Source: Verrucomicrobiota bacterium (GTDB lineage: Bacteria; Verrucomicrobiota; Verrucomicrobiia; CAIQCK01). Taken from it: a stretch of 64,000 nucleotides of DNA. The position numbers were made by a program, and so were the translations under genes. Below, piece after piece: positions 8,018-15,890 of the stretch (its first letter is position 1; each line of letters begins with the position of its first letter). The stretch spans positions 25,079 through 89,078 of the forward strand of contig JAPLTX010000044.1 in NCBI GenBank assembly GCA_026397915.1, in the 5' to 3' direction. The notes beneath the pieces are model-generated. The model worked only from the letters and a program-made list of their open reading frames with translations, made no database searches and was not told the origin of the DNA.

Positions 8018-8989
8018 ATGAACAACGCAACAAACAATGCCATCGCTGGCGCGGCGGTCGTCGCAGCGCCGGGTCAGCCAGTCCAGCCCGCGCCTTACAA
8101 GAAGGTGGACCTCAAGAGCGATCGGCCGACGTGGTGTCCCGGATGCGGTGACTTCACGCTGTTGGACCTCTATTTCCGGCTCTGCGAGCGGCGACAGATT
8201 CCGCGGGAGAAGATTACCACCGTTTCCGGCATCGGCTGCTCAAGCCGCTTCCCTTACTTTGTGCAAGCGCACGGTGTGCATTTCATCCACGGCCGGGCGG
8301 TGGCCTTGGCCAGCGGGCTGTCGCTGAGCCGTCCGGACCTGCACGTGTTCGTGTTCAGCGGCGACGGCGACGCTTTCTCCATTGGTGGCAACCATCTCGA
8401 ACATGCCGCGCGCAAGAACATTCACATGACGTTGGTGGTCATGGACAACTATGTTTACGGTCTGACGAAGAAGCAGACCTCGCCCACGTCGCCGATCGGT
8501 TTCAAGAGCAAGACCGATCCGACCGGTGCGGTTGATCCGCCGACAAACCCGATGAAGAAGCTCATTGCCGCCGGCGCGACGTTTGTCGCGCGCACCAGCC
8601 ACACCAATCCGCAGCATGCGTTGCAGATGATGGAGCGGGCGATGGATCACAACGGTTTTTCATTCATCGAGTGTCTGAGTGAATGCGTTGAGTTTTACCC
8701 TGGTGCGTTCGACGCGGCCAATCCTCGCAAGGGCGGGCAATTTACGATCATCGAAGAGAAGAAGAACGATGGCACACCGGAGGATCAGAAGCGGCATGAC
8801 CCAAGCGATGAAGCGGCCGCCTACAAGTTGGCGACGTTGCCTTTTCCAGGTGTTTTTGGCGTCTTTTATCAAGCCAAACAGCCGTCGAAGAATGACCGGG
8901 AACAGCAACTGATAGACACTGCTCGAGCCGCAGCCGGCAACGCGGGGCCACTTGCCAGCTTACAGAAGACGTTCGCCCGACTGAAATAG
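8018..8989 (+). CDS. korB: 2-oxoacid:ferredoxin oxidoreductase, beta subunit (KorB type)
   Basis: The 323 aa ThDP-binding partner of the fused gamma-alpha protein upstream. It has WCPGCGDFT near residue 41, the GDGDAFSIGGNH motif and the MDNYVYGLTKKQTSPTS segment, which matches KorB-type subunits rather than the beta subunit at 3861-4775. An AAGGTG ribosome site lies just ahead of the ATG. The C-terminal 60 residues are variable and alanine-rich. With the preceding gene it forms a complete two-subunit enzyme, most likely for 2-oxoglutarate (inference from subunit architecture). Confidence 0.92.
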   Translation: MNNATNNAIAGAAVVAAPGQPVQPAPYKKVDLKSDRPTWCPGCGDFTLLDLYFRLCERRQIPREKITTVSGIGCSSRFPYFVQAHGVHFIHGRAVALASGLSLSRPDLHVFVFSGDGDAFSIGGNHLEHAARKNIHMTLVVMDNYVYGLTKKQTSPTSPIGFKSKTDPTGAVDPPTNPMKKLIAAGATFVARTSHTNPQHALQMMERAMDHNGFSFIECLSECVEFYPGAFDAANPRKGGQFTIIEEKKNDGTPEDQKRHDPSDEAAAYKLATLPFPGVFGVFYQAKQPSKNDREQQLIDTARAAAGNAGPLASLQKTFARLK

Positions 8990-9095
8990 AGTTGCGCGCC
9001 GGAATAAGATAAGGGCAGGGCACGGCAATATGTTTCAGCGGTATCGGCGACGGGGAAGGTTGGGGGACGCGCTCCGATCGAAAGTCGTTGAATGC

Positions 9096-9124
9096 TTGAC
9101 GGTTGCAGGGGAGACCGGTATTGT
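9096..9124 (+). promoter_or_regulatory. Candidate sigma-70 promoter for the exosortase-associated operon
   Basis: TTGACG (9096-9101) and TATTGT (9119-9124) are separated by exactly 17 bp, five and four matches respectively to the -35 and -10 consensus. The predicted start near 9131 leaves a leader of about 39 nt to the ATG at 9170, which has a GGAGG ribosome site. Confidence 0.5.
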
Positions 9125-9169
9125 TTGCGTCAGCTTCTAATGAGGAAGCTGCGTTCTTGGAGGTCAACT

Positions 9170-9547
9170 ATGAAGCCAGCGAAAACATTGGGTTGGAGCA
9201 TCGCGTGCGGTGTTGCATTCCTGACAATGGTCATGGCCACTCCGTCGCAAGCTTACGACATGGGCGACAAGGCATGTCGTGGCGCGGCAGCAATGGTCTT
9301 CTTCCTTCTGGAGTTGCCCGGCAACATGGTGGACGTCAGCAACAAAGAGGGCGTTTTGATGGGCCTGACCAAAGGTTTTGCCAAAGGCTTTGTCATGATG
9401 CCGTTTCGAGGATTGGTTGGAGTTTACGAGTTATTCACATTCCCGTTTGACATCCAGCCGGGATACGAGCCGGTGATTGATCCGGAATACCCTTGGGGTT
9501 ATTTTTGCGGCGAGGACAAAGCCCCGGCGTCTGGCACAAAGAAATAG
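9170..9547 (+). CDS. Exosortase system-associated protein, TIGR04073 family (paralogue 1)
   Basis: A 125 aa exported protein. A signal peptide (about residues 1-26, ending TPSQA) precedes a mature part with a run of small hydrophobic segments (FLLELPGNMVD, KGFAKGFVMMPFRGLVGVYELFTFP) and the family C-terminus DPEYPWGYF. The TIGR04073 family is known from Verrucomicrobia and Lentisphaerae with exosortase sorting systems; its function is not known. The ATG at 9170 is preceded by GGAGG at about 9158. This copy ends in GTKK and is less alanine-rich at the C-terminus than the next two. No exosortase gene is in the window. Confidence 0.75.
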   Translation: MKPAKTLGWSIACGVAFLTMVMATPSQAYDMGDKACRGAAAMVFFLLELPGNMVDVSNKEGVLMGLTKGFAKGFVMMPFRGLVGVYELFTFPFDIQPGYEPVIDPEYPWGYFCGEDKAPASGTKK

Positions 9548-9640
9548 TCCGGTTTGCGACGACTTGACGCAGAGAGCTTGACTTGTGAGCGTGTTTGACT
9601 AGGCTTTTGCAGTTATCTTACAGACGGAGGAAACAAAAAC

Positions 9641-10027
9641 ATGAAACTGAAGAGTGTTGGATTCGCGGTGGTTCTGGGACTTGGCGTGATGGCGGCAAGC
9701 TTGCCGAGCACCGCTCAAGCACAAGATGCTGCCACCAAGTTTGGACGCGGCATCGCCGGATGCGCCATGGGCTGGCTGGAACTGCCTGGCAACATTTATG
9801 AGGAAGGCACCAAGAACGGATGGGTCATGGGTGCTACGGTCGGATTTGGCAAGGGCATCGGCATGGTCGTCGTTCGCACGCTGGTTGGCGTGTGGGATTT
9901 GGTGACGTTCCCGATCCCGGCGCCGGACGAGTATAACTCGATTCTCAAGCCCGACTATCCTTGGGGTTACTTCACCGGCGAAGGCGAGGTCACGGTTCCT
10001 GCCACAACCGCCGCGCCTGTGCGTTAG
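9641..10027 (+). CDS. Exosortase system-associated protein, TIGR04073 family (paralogue 2)
   Basis: A 128 aa paralogue of its neighbours. The signal peptide is clear (residues 1-27, ending STAQA), and the mature protein has KFGRGIAGCAMGWLELPGN, a central GFGKGIGMVVVRTLVGVWD segment that could be membrane-associated, and KPDYPWGYF near the end. An ACGGAGGAA ribosome site precedes the ATG by about 9 nt. A 93 bp gap separates it from the first copy and 44 bp from the third, so all three probably form one transcription unit. Confidence 0.8.
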   Translation: MKLKSVGFAVVLGLGVMAASLPSTAQAQDAATKFGRGIAGCAMGWLELPGNIYEEGTKNGWVMGATVGFGKGIGMVVVRTLVGVWDLVTFPIPAPDEYNSILKPDYPWGYFTGEGEVTVPATTAAPVR

Positions 10028-10071
10028 TCTCAGACAACAAAAACGAACCCAAATATATTCAACGGAATGCC

Positions 10072-10485
10072 ATGAAAAAGATGTCTCTGACCCTCAAAGT
10101 GCTGGCGCTGGCTGGAGCTATCAGCTTCGGCGCGGCCAGTCTCTTCGCGGCTGATGCCCCTCCGACTGTTGACAACCAAACCGCAGGCGCAAAGTTCACC
10201 CGCGGCATCGTCGGCCTTGTGTTTGGCTGGCTGGAGTTGCCAAACCAGATGTATCAGTCCGCGGTGAACGACGGCCCCGGCATGGCGGTTACTGTGGGGT
10301 TTGCCAAAGGTCTCGGGATGACCTGTGCCCGATACCTCTGCAGCACCTATGAGTTCCTGACCTTCCCGTTCCCCATCAACGACTTCAAGCCGGTGATGGA
10401 TCAGGAGTATCCGTGGGGTTATCTGGCGGCCGAGGGCAACGTCACTGTGCCGGCAGCCACGTCCGCTTCACAGCCGGTGCGTTGA
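10072..10485 (+). CDS. Exosortase system-associated protein, TIGR04073 family (paralogue 3)
   Basis: The third and longest copy, 137 aa. A signal peptide (about 1-27, ending SLFAA) is followed by KFTRGIVGLVFGWLELP, GFAKGLGMTCARYLC and the QEYPWGYL signature. Two cysteines in the central segment (TCARYLC) are absent from the other copies. The ATG at 10072 begins MKKMSLTLK, a normal signal peptide start; the frame is open further upstream, but that region overlaps paralogue 2. A strong terminator follows 27 bp after the stop, closing the operon. Confidence 0.8.
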   Translation: MKKMSLTLKVLALAGAISFGAASLFAADAPPTVDNQTAGAKFTRGIVGLVFGWLELPNQMYQSAVNDGPGMAVTVGFAKGLGMTCARYLCSTYEFLTFPFPINDFKPVMDQEYPWGYLAAEGNVTVPAATSASQPVR

Positions 10486-10512
10486 CCGGCAAGATACTGA
10501 AAGATTGTTCGA

Positions 10513-10550
10513 GCAAGAGGCGACTCGCAAGAGTCGCCTCTTGCGTTTTT
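10513..10550 (+). terminator. Rho-independent terminator after the exosortase-associated operon
   Basis: A perfect 14 bp stem (10513-10526 with 10531-10544) with a GCAA tetraloop is followed by GTTTTT at 10545-10550. It terminates plus-strand transcription. It also sits between this operon and the convergent trxB gene, but there is no T-run in the minus direction. Confidence 0.92.
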
Positions 10551-10566
10551 GCTCAAATGGAATCGC

Positions 10567-11496
10567 TTACGATTCCAGACTCGCGAGATACCTCTCACAA
10601 TCAATCGCCGCCGCACAACCCGACCCCGCCGCGGTGATTGCCTGCCGGTAGGTGCGGTCCACGCAGTCGCCCGCGCCGAAGACGCCTGGCACATTGGTCG
10701 CTGTGCCTTGCTGACAGATGAGATAGCCGTCCGGGTCCATTTTCAACTGGCCGCCGAACAAGCGCGTGTTGGGCGCGTGACCGATCGCGATGAAAACGCC
10801 GGCGCACTCCAGCGTGCGCGCCTGACCGGTTTTCACGTCTTTCAACGCCACGCCCGTGACGCGTTCCTGCTTCACGTCGAGCACGTTTGTGACCACTGAA
10901 TTCCACACAAACTCGATCTTCGGATTCTTGAGTGCCCGTTCTTGCATGATCTTTGAACCGCGCAGCGCGTCACGGCGATGGATCACATACACACGCGAGC
11001 CGAATCGGGTCAGATAACTCGCCTCCTCCAACGCCGAATCGCCGCCCCCAACGACCACCAGCGGCTTGTTTCGGAACATCGGCAGCGCCCCGTCGCACGT
11101 CGCGCAATAGGTTACACCTTTCCTCTCCAGCACCCGCTCGCTTTCCAACCCCAGGTGCCGGTGACTCGCGCCGGTGGCGACGATGATTGCTTTCGTTTCG
11201 ATGATGCCGTCGCCCCCCGTCACGCGGAACGGCCGCTGCGACAACTCCACCTTTTCCACCGTGTCATAAGTAATGCGCGCACCGAACTTCTCGGCTTGTT
11301 TCTGCATTCGCATCACGAACTCCGTCCCGTCAATGCCGTCGGGGAAGCCCGGAAAATTTTCGACGATGCTCGTGGTGGTCAATAGTCCGCCCGGCGCGGC
11401 GCCTGCCAGCACGAGCGGCGACAAATTCGCCCGTGCTGTGTAAAGAGCTGCTGTCAGTCCTGCGCAACCGGTTCCGATAATCAAAACATTTTCCAT
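10567..11496 (-). CDS. trxB: Thioredoxin-disulfide reductase
   Basis: NADPH-dependent flavoenzyme that reduces thioredoxin in the cytoplasm, 309 aa as expected. FAD-binding GTGCAG is at residues 8-13 (the usual proline is a cysteine here), APGGLLTTTSIVENFPG follows, the redox-active pair is C131/C134 (CATC), and NADPH-binding GGGDSA is at 150-155. The late FAD motif GVFGAGDCVD with RQAITAAGSGCAAA is intact. The gene is convergent to the exosortase-associated operon. The Bcp peroxidase at 1127 is a likely beneficiary of the thioredoxin it reduces (inference). Confidence 0.95.
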   Translation of the reverse strand: MENVLIIGTGCAGLTAALYTARANLSPLVLAGAAPGGLLTTTSIVENFPGFPDGIDGTEFVMRMQKQAEKFGARITYDTVEKVELSQRPFRVTGGDGIIETKAIIVATGASHRHLGLESERVLERKGVTYCATCDGALPMFRNKPLVVVGGGDSALEEASYLTRFGSRVYVIHRRDALRGSKIMQERALKNPKIEFVWNSVVTNVLDVKQERVTGVALKDVKTGQARTLECAGVFIAIGHAPNTRLFGGQLKMDPDGYLICQQGTATNVPGVFGAGDCVDRTYRQAITAAGSGCAAAIDCERYLASLES

Positions 11497-11613
11497 GTAT
11501 CGTTCTCCGCAAATTTGCTCAACGAGTTTGCTTCACCCTATTCGTCGGGGCGCATCATTGCAACGCCGGACTCGGTGCTTGCCTACTGCCGCCAAGGCCT
11601 TTAGTTTTCCGGC

Positions 11614-14151
11614 ATGAAGCGCCCGCTGGTGGGCATTGCTGCAGTGTTTTGTGTTGGCATCACGCTCGGCGAGTGGGTTCCACTGCCTCTCGCCGCTTCG
11701 TGGATTCTGTTCTCAATCGCCGTCGTCGGGTCGGCGCTTTTCCTTCATCGCCAAATGGGTCTCGTCGTGTTTTACACGATGGTTCTGTTCGGCGGGTTGC
11801 TTGCGCACCGACTGGCGAACACTTATCCGCAGCCCAACCACCTGCTGCGTTTGCTCGGTGACCGTCCGCAGAATGTTGTTGTGCGCGCGACGATCATGGC
11901 GGAACCGGTGCGCAAGGTCTGTCAGCGCACTCGTGGCCAGCAGGAACGGGACTTCTTCTCTATCCGCGTCAGCGCGCTCGACCGCGGCAATGGCTGGGAG
12001 ATGGCGACGGGTGATGCCGTTGTTTGGCTTGACCAGCCGCCCGGGGACGATCAACTGCGCTACGGCGACCGGATCGAGCTTCGCGGGCTGCTCCAACGGC
12101 CCGCAGCATCGGCGAATCCGGGACTTTTCGACTACCGCGCTTATCTCGCGCGGCGTGGAGTGTTCTACGAGGCGCGCATTCACAGTGCTGCCGCTGTCAG
12201 CGTGCTCGGCCACGAGGCTTCTTGGTGGATGGAGTGCGGCATGTGGATGCAACGTCGTTTTCTCGCCAGCACGGCGCGCGGTCTGGAAACAAGCAAGGTT
12301 GGTGACGAGCCGGTTATCGTCGGCCTGCTGCGTGCGATGCTCGTTGGTTTTCGCCCCGGGCTTACCGCCGAACTTTCGGAACCGTTCATGCGCACTGGCA
12401 CGCTGCACGTCTTTGCCGTCAGCGGTTTGCACGTTGCGGTGATCGCTGGCATTCTCGTCGGTTTGCTGCGCTTTTGCCGCGTCGGCCGTCTCGGCTGCGC
12501 GCTGATCGCTTTGCCGTTGCTGTTGTTCTACACCATCGCAACAGGCGCGCCAGCGTCCGCCGTGCGGTCGTTCTTGATGGCGGCAGTTGTGATCATCGGT
12601 TGGAGCTTGCCGCGTCCCACCGACCTGCTGAACAGCCTTGCCGCGTCGGCCGTCATCATCCTGATTTGCGACCCGATGCAGATGTTCGAGGCCGGGTTCC
12701 AGCTTTCCTATGCGGCCGTCCTCGCTCTCGTCCTCCTCGTTCCCGGTCCTGGATTTCTTATCCGGACGCTTTACCGCCACGCCGATAACAATCCATTGTC
12801 CGCCACAGCGATGTCGCACTTTCCTGGCCGTATTGCCGATCTTTTCGTCTGTGATCCGTATTTGCCAAGGACCCTGCTGCCGCGTTGGCGAAAGACTTGG
12901 TATGGCGTCGTTCGAATCGTGAGTGCTTCCTTTGCCGTCTCCGTTGCGGCCTGTATTGGGACGATGCCATTGATTGCGCATTACTTTCACCTGTTCACGG
13001 CAGTCAACTTCCTCTCCAACCTTGTTATTGTGCCATTGAGCACACTGACCATCACCATCGGCTTTGCCTCGTTTCTGTTGGACCTTCTCTGGCAGCCGCT
13101 TGCGGCGGTGCTCAACAACGCCAACTACTTCTTGATGGAACTGATGCTCGGCGTGAGCCATTGGTTTGAGCGTCTGCCACTGGCGTTCGTCTATGTCAAG
13201 ACACCCCCGCTCTGGTTGTCAGCGGCGTTTTACGGCGCACTGGGGTTGTTTCTCTGGGCCGGTGTCAGGAAGCTCGCACACAGGTTTGCAGGGTTCGGCG
13301 CGGCGGCGCTCTGTGCGCTGGCGATCGGTCTGGCCGCCCGCAACGGTGAGCCGACTGTCACGCTGACGGTTCTTAGTGTCGGCGATGGCGCGTCGGCGTT
13401 GTTGGATTTGCCCGGCGAGAAACATGACACTCTCATTGATTGCGGCCCGGCGAAGTCTGCCAACTTCATGCTCAAGCCGTTTCTTCGCGCGCAGGGTTGC
13501 GATTCGATCGAGACGCTCATCCTGACGCATGCCGACGCGAACCACGCCGGGGCGGTCGGCGCGGTGCTTGACGGGTTTCGACCAAGAAGGATCTTTGACA
13601 ACGGCCAAAGCCGCTGGACGCGCGTTGCGGGTGGGCCGCTACCGGGTTTTCGGGCGTCGCGGCTCATCGAACCCGCGACGCTGCCGTTGGGCGAAGACGC
13701 CGAGTTGCGCGTGCTGTATCCGCGCGCCGGGCCGCTGCCTGTGCTGAGCGACAACGCGGCGTTGGTAATGCAGTTGCGCTGCGGCCTGCACCGCGTGTTA
13801 CTGGCGTCGGATATCGGCGCAACGGTTGAGGACGAACTGTTGGCGGCAAAGGTGGACTTGCGTAGCGACGTTCTGATCAAGGGCTTGCATAACCGCGAGG
13901 ACTCCTGCACGGACGGGTTTTTGGACGCCGTGGCACCGCAATGGGTCATCATCAGTTGCGGCGACTCCGCCTCGCGCTCATCGGTGTTGCTGCCAATGCT
14001 TGAGCGGATCGCGACTCACGGCGCGCGGGTTCTGCGCACGGATTTGCGTGGCGCTGTCGCGGTCAGGATGTCGCCGGACGACTTGGAGGTGAAAAGCTTT
14101 TTGTCTGCTCCCGCTTCTATGCTAAGCTCCGCTCAACGTGAAACGCCATGA
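11614..14151 (+). CDS. comEC: ComEC/Rec2 DNA uptake channel protein
   Basis: Inner-membrane channel that moves single-stranded DNA into the cytoplasm during natural transformation. The 845 aa protein has an N-terminal membrane segment pair and soluble DUF4131-like domain (about 1-230), the multi-pass Competence domain (about 250-540, with HVFAVSGLHVAVIAG), and a C-terminal metallo-beta-lactamase-like domain (about 585-820). In that domain the metal motif reads THADANHAG near residue 638, so the second aspartate of the canonical HxDxDH is asparagine. The overlap of functions with the next operon is not evident. No other competence gene is in the window. Confidence 0.9.
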   Translation: MKRPLVGIAAVFCVGITLGEWVPLPLAASWILFSIAVVGSALFLHRQMGLVVFYTMVLFGGLLAHRLANTYPQPNHLLRLLGDRPQNVVVRATIMAEPVRKVCQRTRGQQERDFFSIRVSALDRGNGWEMATGDAVVWLDQPPGDDQLRYGDRIELRGLLQRPAASANPGLFDYRAYLARRGVFYEARIHSAAAVSVLGHEASWWMECGMWMQRRFLASTARGLETSKVGDEPVIVGLLRAMLVGFRPGLTAELSEPFMRTGTLHVFAVSGLHVAVIAGILVGLLRFCRVGRLGCALIALPLLLFYTIATGAPASAVRSFLMAAVVIIGWSLPRPTDLLNSLAASAVIILICDPMQMFEAGFQLSYAAVLALVLLVPGPGFLIRTLYRHADNNPLSATAMSHFPGRIADLFVCDPYLPRTLLPRWRKTWYGVVRIVSASFAVSVAACIGTMPLIAHYFHLFTAVNFLSNLVIVPLSTLTITIGFASFLLDLLWQPLAAVLNNANYFLMELMLGVSHWFERLPLAFVYVKTPPLWLSAAFYGALGLFLWAGVRKLAHRFAGFGAAALCALAIGLAARNGEPTVTLTVLSVGDGASALLDLPGEKHDTLIDCGPAKSANFMLKPFLRAQGCDSIETLILTHADANHAGAVGAVLDGFRPRRIFDNGQSRWTRVAGGPLPGFRASRLIEPATLPLGEDAELRVLYPRAGPLPVLSDNAALVMQLRCGLHRVLLASDIGATVEDELLAAKVDLRSDVLIKGLHNREDSCTDGFLDAVAPQWVIISCGDSASRSSVLLPMLERIATHGARVLRTDLRGAVAVRMSPDDLEVKSFLSAPASMLSSAQRETP

Positions 14152-14214
14152 GGCGGCTTTAGTTCCGACCGCGCAGTGAACGTTCTACATGGCGGAACGT
14201 GTCCAAGACTTCGC

Positions 14215-14802
14215 ATGTCTGTCGATCCCGATACAGAATTGATGTTGAAGGTCCGCCGCGGCAACCGCGCCGCGTTCGAGGCGCTTGTGGTCAAATACCA
14301 GCGGGCGGTGATCAACACGATCTATCGCAGCGTTGGCGATCCGACGGAGGCGGAGGACCTTGCCCAGAATGTGTTCGTGCAAGTGTGGAAGTCTCGCGAC
14401 CGTTACAAGCCAACGGCGAAATTCTCCACTTGGCTCTTCACCATCGTGCGTAACATGTGTCTGAACGAGGTGCGCCGCCGCGCGCGGCATCCCGCCGACT
14501 CGCTCGACAAGCCGATCGTAGATGGCGCTGAGGGCGGTGAGTCGGTATGGCAGGTTCCCGACCAGCGGGCGAAACCGCCGAGCGAGGAGGCGTTGGCTGC
14601 CGAGCTTCGGAAGCAGGTGGACACCGCGCTGGCGGCTTTGCCGGAAACGCAGCGCACCGCGATGCTGCTGTTGCGTCATCAGAACATGCCCTACGAGGAG
14701 ATCGCCAAAGTGATGCGCTGCTCGCTGTCGGCCACGAAATCCGTCATCCATCGAGCGCGAGCGATACTGCGCGACCAACTCAAACCGTATCTGCGTCCAT
14801 GA
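14215..14802 (+). CDS. RNA polymerase ECF-type sigma factor
   Basis: A 195 aa sigma-70 family factor with region 2 at about residues 15-85 (FEALVVKYQRAVINTIYRS, then the DLAQNVFVQVWK promoter-melting helix) and region 4 at about 130-190 (ALAALPETQRTAMLLL, then the MPYEEIAKVMRCS helix-turn-helix). I chose the ATG at 14215 over the in-frame GTG at 14176 because ECF factors begin close to region 2. It is followed by a zinc-finger anti-sigma candidate and a DUF3106 protein, a usual ECF operon arrangement. The promoter it recognises is unknown. Confidence 0.9.
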   Translation: MSVDPDTELMLKVRRGNRAAFEALVVKYQRAVINTIYRSVGDPTEAEDLAQNVFVQVWKSRDRYKPTAKFSTWLFTIVRNMCLNEVRRRARHPADSLDKPIVDGAEGGESVWQVPDQRAKPPSEEALAAELRKQVDTALAALPETQRTAMLLLRHQNMPYEEIAKVMRCSLSATKSVIHRARAILRDQLKPYLRP

Positions 14803-14841
14803 AATATTTTTAGCAACCTTCAAACAATCGAGGTGTTAGAA

Positions 14842-15363
14842 ATGGTGAGGTTTTCGAGAATGAACTGCATACAATGCCAAGCTGAATTTGACCGGTTGCT
14901 GGACGGGCGGTTGGACTCCCAGACGGAGACGCTGCTGCGCAAACATCTGGAGGACTGCCCCGACTGCGGCGCTGCGTGGCGCGATTACGAGGGTGCGTGG
15001 GCTGCGTTTGTGTCCGTTACGGAGATCGAACCGTCCTCGAATTTCGTCGCTCGCGTCATGGGCCAACTCGACCGCGTGGAACGCGAGACGCCCGCCCACC
15101 CATGGTTCTTCCCCTTGCCGTGGCGTTGGGTCGCGCCTGCGACGGCGGCCGTGATGCTTTTCGCGGCGAGCATCGGCGTTTGGATGAACGTTCAGCACGA
15201 TGCCGATCAGGCCGTCAACCAGGAGTTGGCGGTCAATCTACCCGTGGTGCAACATCTGGATTTGCTGAGAGACTTCGACATCATTGCGAATCTCGACCGG
15301 ATCGCGCCGTTTTCGGACCACGACCCGATCGAAGAGATGCTGAAAGCGCTTTGGAATAGCTGA
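14842..15363 (+). CDS. Membrane anti-sigma factor with zinc-finger domain
   Basis: A 173 aa protein whose N-terminus carries a zf-HC2-type motif: CIQCQAEF followed about 30 residues later by H-x3-C-x2-C (HLEDCPDC). A single transmembrane helix (VAPATAAVMLFAASIGVWM, about residues 100-120) leads to a short extracytoplasmic tail. This is the standard layout of a ZAS-type anti-sigma factor that holds the adjacent ECF sigma factor at the membrane (inference from position). The ATG at 14842 has a GAGG ribosome site; GTG 14833 and ATG 14860 are in frame. The stop overlaps the next start (TGATG). Confidence 0.82.
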   Translation: MVRFSRMNCIQCQAEFDRLLDGRLDSQTETLLRKHLEDCPDCGAAWRDYEGAWAAFVSVTEIEPSSNFVARVMGQLDRVERETPAHPWFFPLPWRWVAPATAAVMLFAASIGVWMNVQHDADQAVNQELAVNLPVVQHLDLLRDFDIIANLDRIAPFSDHDPIEEMLKALWNS

Positions 15364-15866
15364 TGAGTTCAAGAAGTCTCATCTTCGCTCTGACTCTGGG
15401 ATGCCTTGTTTGTTTCTGGTCGGGCTGGGCGGGCGCGGAACCGGTTTCAACGAACACTTCGGGCAGTGTGTCGTTGCCGCAACACCTCCCGCAGCGCCTG
15501 CGTGAAAAGATGGCGAAGATGCCGCCAGCCGAGCAGCAAAAATTGCTGGAGCGATGGCAGCAGCTTCGCAAGCTGTCGCCGGAAGCGCGCAAGTTGCTGA
15601 ACCGAAACTATCAGAAGTTCAGCCAGATGCCGCCGGACGAGCGCGAGCAGTTGAAGCATAGGCTGCAGCAGTGGCAGAACATGTCGCCCGAAGAGAAACA
15701 ACGGATTCAGGAGAATCTTCAACGCTGGAAGCAGTTGAGTCCGCAGGAGCGCGAGGAATTGCGCAAGCGCCACGGTTGTCCTCCACATGCCCGCGGGGAC
15801 GCCCCGTCCGGCGGTTCTCTCAGTCCAGCCGCGAAAGCTGTGCCTGCGGCCGCGCAGTCACCTTAG
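15363..15866 (+). CDS. DUF3106 domain secreted protein
   Basis: A 167 aa exported protein with a signal peptide (about 1-25, ending WAGA) and a charged helical body built of repeats of about 18-20 residues: MPPAEQQKLLERWQQL, LSPEARKLLNRNYQKF, MPPDEREQLKHRLQQW, MSPEEKQRIQENLQRW, LSPQEREELRKRH. This is the DUF3106 pattern, in which each unit starts with M/L-S/P-P. The C-terminal 35 residues are proline/alanine-rich. It is translationally coupled to the anti-sigma gene (TGATG), suggesting a periplasmic role in the same stress response; its biochemical role is unknown. Confidence 0.85.
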   Translation: MSSRSLIFALTLGCLVCFWSGWAGAEPVSTNTSGSVSLPQHLPQRLREKMAKMPPAEQQKLLERWQQLRKLSPEARKLLNRNYQKFSQMPPDEREQLKHRLQQWQNMSPEEKQRIQENLQRWKQLSPQEREELRKRHGCPPHARGDAPSGGSLSPAAKAVPAAAQSP

Positions 15867-15890
15867 TTGGGCGCGCTCGCGTTGCGGGCA

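Noticed and set aside
9560..9625. Promoter for the second exosortase-associated copy
   Set aside because: Several TTGACN hexamers occur, but none has a -10 at 16-18 bp.
12180..13161. Long reading frames antisense to comEC
   Set aside because: High GC content opens antisense frames; the products have no domain features and comEC is clearly the gene.
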